Shown: positions 18,911-28,494, numbered from the stretch's first letter. The stretch: DNA of 64,000 bases from an uncultured Clostridia bacterium (GCA_947303805.1 CAMYZE010000002.1:186001-250000); one strand, 5' to 3'. Made by a program: numbers and translations. Notes: generated by a model from the sequence alone, not told the origin.

Positions 18911-19621
18911 TTAAAACCATTGAATATTTTCTATCTTTTGAAAACAACAATCTTCAATAAAGTTATTATTGATTCTGCTTGCTGGATGACAAGAGTAAAC
19001 AATTTTATTATCACTTACAAGACCCTTTACTCTATTTAATGCCACATTTCCCCATATGAGCCACTTGCAACTAGAATTATCATTAATATAACGAATGAGT
19101 TCATTCATAAAATCAGTCCATATATTAATATGTGCACCCGATTTGCCAATTATTGTTGTAAGAGTGGCATTTAGAAATAGAACCCCTTTATTCTCCATTT
19201 GGTCAAACCATTCATGAGTTTTTATATATTTAATTTTAGAACTAATCTCATAAGTTCTAAGTTCTTCCATCGTATACTTAATTCCGAACTTATAATAGCA
19301 AAGTGCTTTAAAAATATTTGCAAGTGACTGTTGTTTGTATTTATCAATAAAACTTTCTATATTAGCTACTTCAAAAGATCTTCCAGTAGCAACTGGCAAT
19401 CTTTGTCCATCTTTAATATATGTTGATGGGTACGGATCCATACCAAGAATCACACATTTAACATTATTCAAGTTACTATTCATGAAACGGAAAACATTAT
19501 TTTTCTCAGGACATATATTTTTAGTGGTATCGATAAATTTGAGCATTTTTCTAAAATACTTACTTTTATATATAAAATTATCCCAAGAAATATCATGCTT
19601 CATAGTAATTATTAATCTCAT
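18911..19621 (-). CDS. Uracil-DNA glycosylase family protein, variant active site
   Basis: A 236-residue family-1-like uracil-DNA glycosylase. The water-activating loop reads GMDPYP, where the family has GQDPYH, so the catalytic Asp is kept but Gln and His are changed. Uracil-contacting residues look conserved: Phe in GRSFEV, Asn in LFLNATLT and His in SCHPASR. The gene overlaps the recO end. The first ATG (19621) is used here; a second in-frame ATG at 19603 is an equally plausible start, since neither has a strong SD. DNA repair is likely, with specificity uncertain. Confidence 0.75.
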   Translation of the reverse strand: MRLIITMKHDISWDNFIYKSKYFRKMLKFIDTTKNICPEKNNVFRFMNSNLNNVKCVILGMDPYPSTYIKDGQRLPVATGRSFEVANIESFIDKYKQQSLANIFKALCYYKFGIKYTMEELRTYEISSKIKYIKTHEWFDQMENKGVLFLNATLTTIIGKSGAHINIWTDFMNELIRYINDNSSCKWLIWGNVALNRVKGLVSDNKIVYSCHPASRINNNFIEDCCFQKIENIQWF

Positions 19622-20258
19622 TTAAAGACTTAAATTTTTTATTCACTCTTTCTTTCATTTCAAGTCTTACTTCATTATCAAACAAACCAAAAACTTCATC
19701 GCTTAATATAAAAGTATATAGGTTTTTAGGTAAGGTATTTAAAACAAAATCCCATGTATATATTAAAGCCTTATTTTCAGATGCTAAATTGCTGCTCTCT
19801 TTATATTCGCCTTGATATTCTAGTAATTTTAATTCAAATATTCTTCTAATTAGTTTAACTGGAACTTTTTGCTTTATCAATGCTTTAAAAGTATAGTACA
19901 ATAGTAAATATATATTTTCACTTTCCATGTTCTCATATGAAAAATAGTCTATAAGTTCTACAAAATATGAGGCAAAACAAGTATTAATATACTCATTTGA
20001 TATTTCAGAAAAACTATTTTTTAAAATTATATTTTCTAAGTGGTATTTATCTCCATTAAGTCTAAGTTCAAATGTTCCAAAAGAAAATATTCTTGACTTG
20101 CCGATATTCTTTGAATTTTGTCTCTTTACATTGAAGGCATATACTTTGATTTTTCCTTTTTCTTTTGTAAGTATAGTTAAGAGCTTATCAAACTCTTTGT
20201 AATCAGACTCTCCAATAATAACGCCATTAAGTTTTTCGAGATTATTCTTTGTATTCAT
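19593..20258 (-). CDS. recO: DNA repair protein RecO
   Basis: A 221-residue RecO, which loads RecA with RecFR. An N-terminal OB fold (about 1-80, with the GVIIGESDYKEFDKLLTILT opening) is followed by a helical domain. The Cys4 zinc motif found in many RecO proteins is absent, and the length is on the short side of the family. It sits between era and udg; the era-recO order is common in Firmicutes. Confidence 0.88.
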   Translation of the reverse strand: MNTKNNLEKLNGVIIGESDYKEFDKLLTILTKEKGKIKVYAFNVKRQNSKNIGKSRIFSFGTFELRLNGDKYHLENIILKNSFSEISNEYINTCFASYFVELIDYFSYENMESENIYLLLYYTFKALIKQKVPVKLIRRIFELKLLEYQGEYKESSNLASENKALIYTWDFVLNTLPKNLYTFILSDEVFGLFDNEVRLEMKERVNKKFKSLNEINNYYEA

Positions 20259-21176
20259 CTATAATTCTTTGCCATCATAGCCATAATTAGCAAGTAAAGT
20301 CTTTTCATCTCTCCAATTATTTTTTACAACTACATCAAGTTTAAGATTTACTTTGTTATCAATAAATCTCTCAATGGCAATTCTAGCCCCAGTGCCAATA
20401 TTTTTTATCATGATACCATTTTTCCCTATGATAATCCCCTTATGACTATCTCTTTCACATATGATTTTAGCAACAATATTCATACATTTTGATTTTGATT
20501 TCTTCATGCTTTCAACAATTACTGCTATACCATGTGGTATTTCTTTTTCAAGCTTATATAGGCATTGTTGTCTTATAATGTCTGCTATAATTTGTTTAGT
20601 TGGCTCATCTGTCAAATCGTCTTCGCTATAAAATCTGTTGCCATCGGGAAGTTCTTTTTTTATAAACTCTATAGTATTCTTAATATTTTTTTTCTTTAAC
20701 GCTGAAATAAAGAATGTCTTTTCAAAATTGACTTTATCGTCAAACTTTGATTTTATTTTCTTTATCAATTCTTCTTCATCATACTCTATTAAATCACATT
20801 TATTTATTAACAATATTTTTTTTGCATTAACTTTTGAAATGATCTTATCAATTTTATAATAATTATCAGTATCGTATGTCATTATATCTACAATTACCGC
20901 AACCAAGTCTATATCATCTATTGATTTGCTAATAGACTTTGACATATAATCATCAAGTTTATTCTTCACTTCATGAATACCAGGAGTATCTACAAATACT
21001 ATCTGGGAATTCTCATCATTGTAGATTCCTTTCAAATTTTTTCTTGTGGTCTGTGGTTTTCGTGAAGTAATTGCTAATTCATAATTTATGACAGCATTTA
21101 AAAACGATGACTTACCTGCATTTGGCAAGCCCAATATAGACACAAAACCACTTTTAATTACTCTATCAACTGCCAT
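20259..21176 (-). CDS. era: GTPase Era
   Basis: A 305-residue GTPase for 16S rRNA maturation and 30S assembly. The motifs are G1 GLPNAGKSS (about 17-25), G3 DTPG and G4 NKCD, followed by a C-terminal KH domain with GIIIGKNGIMIK. Its start lies inside the end of the M16 protease gene (19-nt overlap), and its stop abuts the recO start. Full length and intact. Confidence 0.97.
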   Translation of the reverse strand: MAVDRVIKSGFVSILGLPNAGKSSFLNAVINYELAITSRKPQTTRKNLKGIYNDENSQIVFVDTPGIHEVKNKLDDYMSKSISKSIDDIDLVAVIVDIMTYDTDNYYKIDKIISKVNAKKILLINKCDLIEYDEEELIKKIKSKFDDKVNFEKTFFISALKKKNIKNTIEFIKKELPDGNRFYSEDDLTDEPTKQIIADIIRQQCLYKLEKEIPHGIAVIVESMKKSKSKCMNIVAKIICERDSHKGIIIGKNGIMIKNIGTGARIAIERFIDNKVNLKLDVVVKNNWRDEKTLLANYGYDGKEL

Positions 21177-24127
21177 ACACTATCATACTCTTCCTTAGCT
21201 TCCTCAAGTTTGGCAGCTGAAATAAGCGCACACCTTTCGCCATTTGCTACATCATTAAATATTTCTGAAAGTTTTCGAATATCATCTAATGTAGTGTCTA
21301 ATACTTCATGTCTACGAGTATTATACTCTTCATCACTAATACCATTAAAGTAGGCAGCTATATTCCTAATATGGTTATCAACAGTGCTAAGTGGGTTGTC
21401 AAATACACCTATTGAACCTATGATATATTTGCGGATTTCCTCATCACTTTTATCAAAACTTTTTAAAAATTCAGGAATCCCTAAATATATTTTATTTGTG
21501 CTGGATAAATTAGGGTCTCTATATGAACATAATGAATAATAGCCCTCTTTCGAGAACATCGACATACAACCATAAGCTCCACCAAGCACCCTTATATTTG
21601 TCCAAAGATATTCATAATTAAACAATGTTTTAAGTACAGAAAGACTTCCAGAATATAATTCCTTATTATATTTTCCAGCAAGAGCGCAAAAATTAATATC
21701 ACTTGGTGTCAGTATAGCTTCATATCTACATTTCTTGTCAAGAGATTCAAAATGTATAAATTTGTCCATAGCATTAATATTATGGTTAAGTCGACTTTCA
21801 TCATGCTCAGTATAGATATGTTTCATTTTATTCTTTATTATTCTATCTGTAAAATGTTTAAAATTATTAATAATATCATCATGATACTTTCTATTTGTGC
21901 AAAGTGTAAGATACATTTTTCTTCTATGTATCTTTTTAAATAATAAATCTAAACTATCATTTACTAAGTCGCTATTATTTAGATAATTATTGCAAAGTAA
22001 AGATATAAACTTAAAATAACCTATCCCATTCATATCAACTTTATCCATGATGTCGCTTTTAAAATCAATATTAGATTTAGCTCGATTCATAGCAGCTATA
22101 TGTCCACTTGACAATATTGAAAGAAGAGAATTTTGTTTGCTTTCATTTAATAAGATACTTATTCTTTTTGAATCAACAAACTGTGTCTCCGAGAAAAGTT
22201 TATAGAATATATCAAAAGCATATTTAACTTTATCTGATGCAACTTTAATACTAAACGAGAGAAATGCTTTTCTATCAGTAATTTCAATCGAAATTCCTAA
22301 TCCGCCAGTATTAATATCGACAAAATTATTGAATTCATGATATGATTCTGTAACCAAATCAATCTTTCCAATGACATTACTTATAATTGAAAATAAGCAT
22401 ATTTCTTCTTTTTTAAAATCAGTAATGTCAAACTTTAATCCAATATATACGATATCTTTGTCATTCTTATAAGTGATAATAGTGTCAATGTTATCATTTG
22501 TTTCTACTTCATAATTAATTGTCTTCTTATCCCTGTCAATATCACCAATTTTAAGCATTGGTATGCATTTCAAATTTTCACTACTATCTTGTTGCTTTTG
22601 ATATTCTTTAAGTTCTTTTACTTGAAATATAATATTTTCTATATCAATGTCCTTAAGACTATTTTTTCTAACACGCAATTCATCTTTTATAAAGTCGTCT
22701 TTTTCTTTCGAATACCCCATTTTAGGTCTAAGGACATTAATTGCCCTATGTTTGTTTTCAATAAAAATTTCTCTTAAAACTTTTATAAAAATATTATCTT
22801 TACTACTTAAATCTTCTTTTCTAATAATTTCAAACGAATCTTTATACTCCAAAAGCGTTGTGATTCCCTGGTCATATAAATAAGTTTCAAGAGATACTAA
22901 AGTTAAATAAAGTCCTCTTGGAAAAGTTGAGAATTCACCTTCAGCATACGAAAAATATAATGAATTGATACCAGCACTGAATTTATCAACATCAATGCCA
23001 TTATTTACAATTTCATTAATATAGTCATCAAATAGTTTTATAAAATCATCTTTTTTGCTCTCTAATACATTTTGAGAAATTATTGAATAGAATCCCTGCT
23101 TTAGCCCCATGTCATATCTTGAAAATACAGACTCACCATAACCTTCATTCAAAAACTTCTCTTTCAAAATAGCAGAATCTGAAGAGAATAAAACATAGTC
23201 AATAATCTGAATCACTAAATTCTTTAGACTAGTCTTTTCTCCTTCGATTCCAAATGTGTATGCAAGATATGCATTATCTTTATTATCCTCGGAGTCAATG
23301 TTGTAATAGTCAATTTGCTCACTTCTATATACTGATGCTTCAGCATCAGCAAACTCTGCTTTAACGTCTATATAATCAAATTTGCACAAATACTCACTGT
23401 CAAAGTACTCAAGCTCATAATTATAATCAAGATTGCCATAAAGATATATTATAGAATTAGTTGGTGAATAGAATTTTTTATGGAACAACTTAAATTCATC
23501 GAATGTCAAATTGTATATTTCTTTTGGATCTCCTCCACTTTCAAACTCGTAATTTGTGTGTTTAAAAAGGTTGCTTAAAATTGATGATTCTAATATTGAA
23601 TCGGGGTTAGAGTAAACACCTCTCATCTCATTAAATACTACGCCATTTACTTTTAAATCACTATCCCCATTGTCTATCTCGTAATGCCACCCTTCTTGTT
23701 TAAATATTTTGTCATTACTAATAGCATTTGGATAAAACACTGCATCCATATATACGTCTACTAAATTATGAAAGTCTTTTAAATTGGCAGACGCCACAGG
23801 GTAACATGTTTTATCTGGAAATGTCATAGCATTTAGAAACGTCTTCATACTACTTTTTAAAAGCTCAATAAAGGGATCTTTTACATTATACTTTTTTGAC
23901 CCGCAAAGCACTGAATGCTCTAATATATGCGGTGTTCCTTTGCTATCACTTACTGGGGTTTTAAATGCTATATTGAAAACTCTATTTTCATCATCACAAA
24001 TAAATAACACGAGCTTTGCTGCAGTTTTATTGTGGCATAGCTCAATAACTTCCAAGTTTTGTTCAGAAATAAAATATTGCTTTAAAATTGAATATTTGCT
24101 TTTGTTTTTATCATTAATATTAAACAT
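21158..24127 (-). CDS. M16C (PreP/insulinase-type) metalloprotease
   Basis: A 989-residue zinc protease related to presequence protease PreP. The inverted zinc motif HILEH (about residue 67-71, in HILEHSVLCGSKKY) is present with the distal Glu in the ENLK-like region, and the M16C-associated middle domain fits the length (family about 970 aa). There is no signal peptide, so it is cytoplasmic and likely degrades peptides. It lies between ydcF-like and era, with short gaps or overlaps. Confidence 0.92.
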   Translation of the reverse strand: MFNINDKNKSKYSILKQYFISEQNLEVIELCHNKTAAKLVLFICDDENRVFNIAFKTPVSDSKGTPHILEHSVLCGSKKYNVKDPFIELLKSSMKTFLNAMTFPDKTCYPVASANLKDFHNLVDVYMDAVFYPNAISNDKIFKQEGWHYEIDNGDSDLKVNGVVFNEMRGVYSNPDSILESSILSNLFKHTNYEFESGGDPKEIYNLTFDEFKLFHKKFYSPTNSIIYLYGNLDYNYELEYFDSEYLCKFDYIDVKAEFADAEASVYRSEQIDYYNIDSEDNKDNAYLAYTFGIEGEKTSLKNLVIQIIDYVLFSSDSAILKEKFLNEGYGESVFSRYDMGLKQGFYSIISQNVLESKKDDFIKLFDDYINEIVNNGIDVDKFSAGINSLYFSYAEGEFSTFPRGLYLTLVSLETYLYDQGITTLLEYKDSFEIIRKEDLSSKDNIFIKVLREIFIENKHRAINVLRPKMGYSKEKDDFIKDELRVRKNSLKDIDIENIIFQVKELKEYQKQQDSSENLKCIPMLKIGDIDRDKKTINYEVETNDNIDTIITYKNDKDIVYIGLKFDITDFKKEEICLFSIISNVIGKIDLVTESYHEFNNFVDINTGGLGISIEITDRKAFLSFSIKVASDKVKYAFDIFYKLFSETQFVDSKRISILLNESKQNSLLSILSSGHIAAMNRAKSNIDFKSDIMDKVDMNGIGYFKFISLLCNNYLNNSDLVNDSLDLLFKKIHRRKMYLTLCTNRKYHDDIINNFKHFTDRIIKNKMKHIYTEHDESRLNHNINAMDKFIHFESLDKKCRYEAILTPSDINFCALAGKYNKELYSGSLSVLKTLFNYEYLWTNIRVLGGAYGCMSMFSKEGYYSLCSYRDPNLSSTNKIYLGIPEFLKSFDKSDEEIRKYIIGSIGVFDNPLSTVDNHIRNIAAYFNGISDEEYNTRRHEVLDTTLDDIRKLSEIFNDVANGERCALISAAKLEEAKEEYDSVWQLIE

Positions 24128-24128
24128 A

Positions 24129-24977
24129 TCATACCTTTATTTGATTAAGTACAAGTGCTTTAAAAATGCTCAAATCTTCTCTTAAATACATATATGGCTT
24201 ATATAGTGGATTCGTTTCGCATGGTATATCATAAGGTCTACTTATACCAATTTTTTTAGCCATCATATTTATACGAGTTAAGTGAAACTCACTTGACATA
24301 AATCCTACATTTAAAAAATCTAAATCAAAATAGTCATCTTTGTTTTTAAATGGCCTAGTTATAATATTTTCTTTGGCATTACGTTTAATTACATCATTTT
24401 TTATGAGCTTTAAAGAATTAACAATGTTTTCATTAGTATTTATTGAAAAGGGATCAATAAGTATTCGTTTATCATCTATCCCTCTCTCATGTAAATAGTT
24501 CCTCATGTATATAGCCTCTTCAATAAGTTCATTGCCACCCTTTGCACCTGTTAAAACAAATTTACAGCTAGGATATAATTTAGAATACTCTACAGCGGTT
24601 TCAATTCTACTATTCATAATTTCTGTTTTATTCTCTGATATTCCTGCTCCAAAAACTATAATATAATCAAACTTCTGGTCGTCAGCATTAAGATAGTTTT
24701 TTGGATATAATATATTGAATAAAATGAGTCCTGAAACACCAACAAAAAAGAATGTAGAAAATACTTTAATAAATATTCTTAAAAACGATGGTGATCTCTC
24801 CTCTAAATCAAGAGGATTGCTTTCCATATAATATAATAAAAGCAATAATATAAATGCCGTAAGTAATACAGTATTCATACTTATACTAAATGTCATCAAA
24901 ATATCACAAATTATTGTGTATGCCATGACTACAACACTTAGAATTAAAAATATATATTTTTTAATAAAATTAATCAT
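24129..24977 (-). CDS. YdcF family membrane protein (DUF218)
   Basis: A 282-residue protein with three N-terminal membrane helices (about 7-27, 33-52, 70-92) and a C-terminal DUF218 domain starting FDYIIVFGAGI. The domain includes the KFVLTGAKGGNE and INTNENIVNS segments typical of SanA/YdcF/ElyC proteins, which have been linked to envelope and polyprenyl-phosphate metabolism. It overlaps the end of trhP by 8 nt and precedes the M16C gene. The enzymatic reaction is unknown. Confidence 0.85.
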   Translation of the reverse strand: MINFIKKYIFLILSVVVMAYTIICDILMTFSISMNTVLLTAFILLLLLYYMESNPLDLEERSPSFLRIFIKVFSTFFFVGVSGLILFNILYPKNYLNADDQKFDYIIVFGAGISENKTEIMNSRIETAVEYSKLYPSCKFVLTGAKGGNELIEEAIYMRNYLHERGIDDKRILIDPFSINTNENIVNSLKLIKNDVIKRNAKENIITRPFKNKDDYFDLDFLNVGFMSSEFHLTRINMMAKKIGISRPYDIPCETNPLYKPYMYLREDLSIFKALVLNQIKV

Positions 24978-26205
24978 CTGATCTTAGTATATCAAATTCC
25001 TCTACAACTTTATCAAATTTAACTTTTAGTTTTTGCTTCGAATGTGGGCACGAATATATTTTATTGCCTGTAATCTCATCGTACATCTCAATTACTTTAG
25101 TTTTTACATTACTAAAATCTGGCTTCATAACCACAAGATAGTCACCAACACTAAACTTATTTTTTTGTTCAAAGTAGGCAAAATCTTTATCTACTCTTTC
25201 AACTGTTCCATAATATGTGGCACCAACAACATATGTGTTGTTGTCATAAATTTGGGTTTCCTCATTGGGTTTGCCGAAGTAAAAACCTGTTGTAAACTCT
25301 CTGTAAGTACATTTAGCTATCTCTTCTTTGTACTTTGGTATATTGTCATAATATATTTTTTTATCTTTATAATAATCGTCTATTGCTTTTCTATAAGTTC
25401 TTGCAACTGTTGCTATATAAAGAGCCGTCTTCATCCGCCCCTCTATCTTTAATGAATCAATACCAGCTTCTATAAGTTTATCAATATGCTCTATCATATT
25501 TAAATCTTTTGAATTAAATATATATGTTCCTCTTTCTGTCTCTACGATAGGCATATACTCACCCTTTCGCTCTTCTTCTTCAAGAAGCATATACTTCCAT
25601 CTACATGGATGAGTGCACTCACCTGCATTTGCTGACCTCCCAGTCATAAAAGCAGAAAGTAAACATCTACCAGAATATGATATACACATAGCCCCGTGGA
25701 CAAAGGCTTCTATTTCAATAGTATCTTTAACTTCATCTTTTATCTTTTTAATTTCATCAAGAGAAAGTTCTCTTGCAAGGACTACCCTCTTTATACCAAT
25801 ATTTCTAAAAAACTTAACTGTCTCATAATTAGTGGTATTTGCCTGAGTGGATAGATGTATATTGATACCTTTGAAAATCTCTTTAGCTATACTTATGAGA
25901 CCAATATCAGAAATTAATACTGCATCTGGTTTGATGTCATTTAATGATTTAAAATATTCTCTTGCATCTGCTAAATCATCATTGTGAGCATAGATATTTG
26001 CAGTGACATACACTTTAATATTTTTGCTATGTGCCAAATCAATGCATTTCTTCATATCATCAATAGTAAAGTTCTTAGCCTTTGCCCTTAGAGAAAAACT
26101 TTCACCTCCAATATAAATCGCATCCGCACCATAGCGGACTGCAATTTTAAATGTAGAAACATCTCCTGCTGGTATAAGTAACTCTACTTTTTTATTGATA
26201 CCGAT
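24970..26205 (-). CDS. trhP: U32 family protein, tRNA 5-hydroxyuridine synthesis (TrhP-like), AUC start
   Basis: A U32 'peptidase' of the TrhP/YrrO type, which hydroxylates U34 of tRNAs using a prephenate-dependent route. Characteristic Cys-containing segments include GRCLLSAFMTGR and GECTHPCRW. The first ATG in frame (26055) would remove the conserved N-terminus. Upstream codons clearly encode it (KVELLIPAGDVSTFKIA, then YGADAIYIGGESF). No ATG, GTG or TTG exists between the upstream stop and that homology. An AUC at 26205 lies 7 nt after AGGAG, giving 411 residues; a second AUC at 26199 is the alternative. It overlaps trmR by about 22 nt. Confidence 0.8.
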   Translation of the reverse strand: MGINKKVELLIPAGDVSTFKIAVRYGADAIYIGGESFSLRAKAKNFTIDDMKKCIDLAHSKNIKVYVTANIYAHNDDLADAREYFKSLNDIKPDAVLISDIGLISIAKEIFKGINIHLSTQANTTNYETVKFFRNIGIKRVVLARELSLDEIKKIKDEVKDTIEIEAFVHGAMCISYSGRCLLSAFMTGRSANAGECTHPCRWKYMLLEEEERKGEYMPIVETERGTYIFNSKDLNMIEHIDKLIEAGIDSLKIEGRMKTALYIATVARTYRKAIDDYYKDKKIYYDNIPKYKEEIAKCTYREFTTGFYFGKPNEETQIYDNNTYVVGATYYGTVERVDKDFAYFEQKNKFSVGDYLVVMKPDFSNVKTKVIEMYDEITGNKIYSCPHSKQKLKVKFDKVVEEFDILRSDD

Positions 26206-26837
26206 ATTCCATCTCCTATATTAAACAAATATGTATTAAACTCATTATCATCAACAATTGTTTTTAAAAACTCTCTCATTCGCTTATGTATAGTTCTATC
26301 ACGTTTTTTTATCAAAAACTTAGATTCCAAAATTTCTCCATCTTTAAAAATATTATCAGATAAAAGTATTGCATCTTTTTTCATAAGTCTTTTTATATCA
26401 CTAATCCAATTAACATATTGACCTTTAGCTGCGTCTAAAAATACTAAATCAAAAACTTTTTCCTCTTTGTTTTCTTTTAGATATATCCCCGCATCCTTTT
26501 CTACCAATGTAATCTTTGATTTATCAAAAAACTTCTCAATGTTTTTCTTGGCCTCAGAAATTCTTCTCTCAAAATCTTCAATAGTAATTATAGTGGCATC
26601 TTTACAATTTTTATGCATAATTAGTGTAGAGTATGCTATAGCTGTACCAATTTCTAATATCGAATTTGGTTTTTTTATATTTATAATTAGTTTTATGAAG
26701 TCTCTTATCTCATCTCTTATAATTGGTACATCATGCATTATGGCATATTCTTTTAACGACATAATGTCATAATCGTTTTCACTAGATAATGACAAGATAA
26801 AATCATTAACTCTTACTTCATCAATTTTCTCAATCAT
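26184..26837 (-). CDS. trmR: tRNA 5-hydroxyuridine O-methyltransferase (TrmR-like)
   Basis: A 217-residue class I SAM-dependent O-methyltransferase of the YrrM/TrmR type, which methylates 5-hydroxyuridine at tRNA position 34. The SAM motif SILEIGTAIAYST (about 58-70) and the metal-binding DLVFLDAAKGQY are present. The start at 26837 is favoured over 26843 because GGAAG lies 6 nt before it. The order mltG-like, trmR, trhP matches yrrL-yrrM-yrrN/O of Bacillus subtilis, which supports the tRNA role. Confidence 0.85.
   Translation of the reverse strand: MIEKIDEVRVNDFILSLSSENDYDIMSLKEYAIMHDVPIIRDEIRDFIKLIINIKKPNSILEIGTAIAYSTLIMHKNCKDATIITIEDFERRISEAKKNIEKFFDKSKITLVEKDAGIYLKENKEEKVFDLVFLDAAKGQYVNWISDIKRLMKKDAILLSDNIFKDGEILESKFLIKKRDRTIHKRMREFLKTIVDDNEFNTYLFNIGDGISVSIKK
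26203..26217 (-). promoter_or_regulatory. SD that selects a non-canonical AUC start for trhP
   Basis: On the minus strand, AGGAG (26217-26213), a 7-nt spacer, then ATC (26205-26203) in frame with the conserved N-terminus. The whole element lies within the last codons of trmR, so coupled translation may help. An out-of-frame ATG just after AGGAG opens only six codons. Confidence 0.65.
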
Positions 26838-26851
26838 ATTCATCTTCCATA

Positions 26852-27310
26852 TTATTCTTCTTGTGACTCATCTATAGGTTCATTATCTTCAGGAGATAAC
26901 TGGAATACATCTTCAGTTGATAAAGTACTAACTATATTGTCATTGGTAGGACTATCAAATATATCAAGCATATTTTTTATTGTCATTGATGTCTTTAAAT
27001 TGTAAATATTAGGTGTAAAATCCGTCTTATATATCTTAGCCCTAAACTTAAAGACTAGCTTATCATCAATAAGTCCTGCTTTTTCTAGATTGTCAGCTAT
27101 GGTATCAACCGTGTCATCGTTTTTAATTTCAAATACAACTTCAGTACCATTTCCGTCTGCTACGGCTCTCTCATAAAATAGACGATATCCAAACTTAAAT
27201 AATTGCATTCCTATCAAATAAATAGCAACAAAAAAAATTGCTGTTTTAACACAAACCTTTGCCACTTTCAAAAATGCATAAGAAATATTTTCCAATAAAT
27301 TATTGCTCAT
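26852..27310 (-). CDS. MltG/YceG-like membrane protein without the catalytic domain
   Basis: A 152-residue protein with one N-terminal membrane helix (about 19-38) and a LysM-like segment (VVFEIKNDDTVDTIADNLEKAGLI is the family start, here from about residue 60). Full MltG lytic transglycosylases are about 350 aa with a YceG catalytic Glu; that domain is absent. The place upstream of trmR and trhP matches yrrL (mltG) in B. subtilis, so this may be a reduced mltG kept as a structural protein. It has no SD and starts only 14 nt after a terminator stem. Acidic tail. Confidence 0.7.
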   Translation of the reverse strand: MSNNLLENISYAFLKVAKVCVKTAIFFVAIYLIGMQLFKFGYRLFYERAVADGNGTEVVFEIKNDDTVDTIADNLEKAGLIDDKLVFKFRAKIYKTDFTPNIYNLKTSMTIKNMLDIFDSPTNDNIVSTLSTEDVFQLSPEDNEPIDESQEE

Positions 27311-27317
27311 ATATTTT

Positions 27318-27342
27318 AAAAATGGGCGGTATTACCGCCCAC
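27318..27342 (-). terminator. Intrinsic terminator after the S1 gene
   Basis: On the minus strand, GGGCGGT/ACCGCCC (27340-27334 with 27330-27324) with a 3-nt loop and a T-rich tail TTTTTAAAAT. The next start codon (27310) follows within 14 nt. Confidence 0.8.
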
Positions 27343-27345
27343 ATC

Positions 27346-28494
27346 TTAGTTTTCTGTATTCTCCTCTTCCATTTTCTTAGCATATTCTTCTATATTGACA
27401 TCTGCAACATCTTCAGTACTTTCTTTAGTTGGTTCTGGTTCTGGAAGAAGTGCTTTCATACTTAGAGATATTTTCTTATCGGCTTCGTTGAAGTCAATAA
27501 CCTTAGCTTCAATTTCCTGTCCAATAGTGAGTACATCTTCTGGTTTTCTTATCTTTTCTCTTTGAATCTCAGATACATGTAAAAGTGCATCTATGTAATC
27601 ATCCAACGCCACAAACGCACCGTAATCTGTCATTCTCACAACTTTTCCTTTTACTGTTTTCCCCATAGCATAATTCACTTTAGCAAGTAGCCATGGATTC
27701 TCTTCTGGGAATTTTGCAGTTAAAGATATTTTTCCATCTTTAATCTCTCTAACTAAAACCTTTATCTTATCACCAATATTATATGACTTCTTTGGGTTTT
27801 TAATTTTTCCCCATCCCATCTCTGAAATATGCAAGAGCCCATCAACTCCACCAATGTCAACAAATGCACCATAATCCATAAGGTTGATGATACTTCCCTC
27901 TATAATGTCTCCTTCATGAATCTTCTCAAGAGCTTCAGCACGCTTCTTCTTTTCTTCCATAACAAGAAGTTTCTTTCTATCACCAATACATCTATTTCTT
28001 GCAGGATTAAATTCCGAAATAACAAAATCTAGCTCTTTACCATCATAAGATGAAATATCTTCATTCTGTTTGTTAGAAAGAAGTGATTTTGGTATGAACA
28101 CAGTAATCTCAGGTTCTATTTCCACCACAACACCACCAGCTGTAACCTTTGTAACTTTTCCATGTTGCACTTCTTTACTTTCAAATAAGGCCTTTAATCT
28201 CTCATTGACTTGATTTTGTACAAGTTCTTTTCTTGATAAGACCACCTGTCCTTCACCATCATTTAATCTCTTCACAATAACAGTTAGTTCATCACCAATT
28301 TTTAATACTTTGGTAAGGTCTAAATCTTGTTCACGACTATAATCATAATTCTTGATTATACCATCTGCCTTATATCCGATATTTAATGCAGCATAATCCT
28401 TATGCACACTAATAACTCTACCAGTAATCTGCTCTCCTGGATGAATCTCTTTCATCGATTGATTTAGTAATTCTTCAAAACTCATTTCTGACAT
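27346..28494 (-). CDS. rpsA: Ribosomal protein S1 homolog (four S1 domains)
   Basis: A 382-residue RNA-binding protein with four S1 domains at about 16-90, 107-170, 193-260 and 278-347. The last two show the strongest consensus (DYGAFVDIGGVDGLLHISEM; DYGAFVALDDYIDALLHVSEI). It likely assists mRNA binding to the 30S subunit. It overlaps the ispH end by 20 nt in another frame. In many Clostridia these two are one fused protein; here they remain separate but coupled. SD GAGGAG lies about 10 nt upstream of the ATG. Confidence 0.92.
   Translation of the reverse strand: MSEMSFEELLNQSMKEIHPGEQITGRVISVHKDYAALNIGYKADGIIKNYDYSREQDLDLTKVLKIGDELTVIVKRLNDGEGQVVLSRKELVQNQVNERLKALFESKEVQHGKVTKVTAGGVVVEIEPEITVFIPKSLLSNKQNEDISSYDGKELDFVISEFNPARNRCIGDRKKLLVMEEKKKRAEALEKIHEGDIIEGSIINLMDYGAFVDIGGVDGLLHISEMGWGKIKNPKKSYNIGDKIKVLVREIKDGKISLTAKFPEENPWLLAKVNYAMGKTVKGKVVRMTDYGAFVALDDYIDALLHVSEIQREKIRKPEDVLTIGQEIEAKVIDFNEADKKISLSMKALLPEPEPTKESTEDVADVNIEEYAKKMEEENTEN

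Noticed and set aside
18305..18960. FMN riboswitch upstream of ribU
   Set aside because: Only 9 nt separate ribU from udg; no room or motif for an aptamer.
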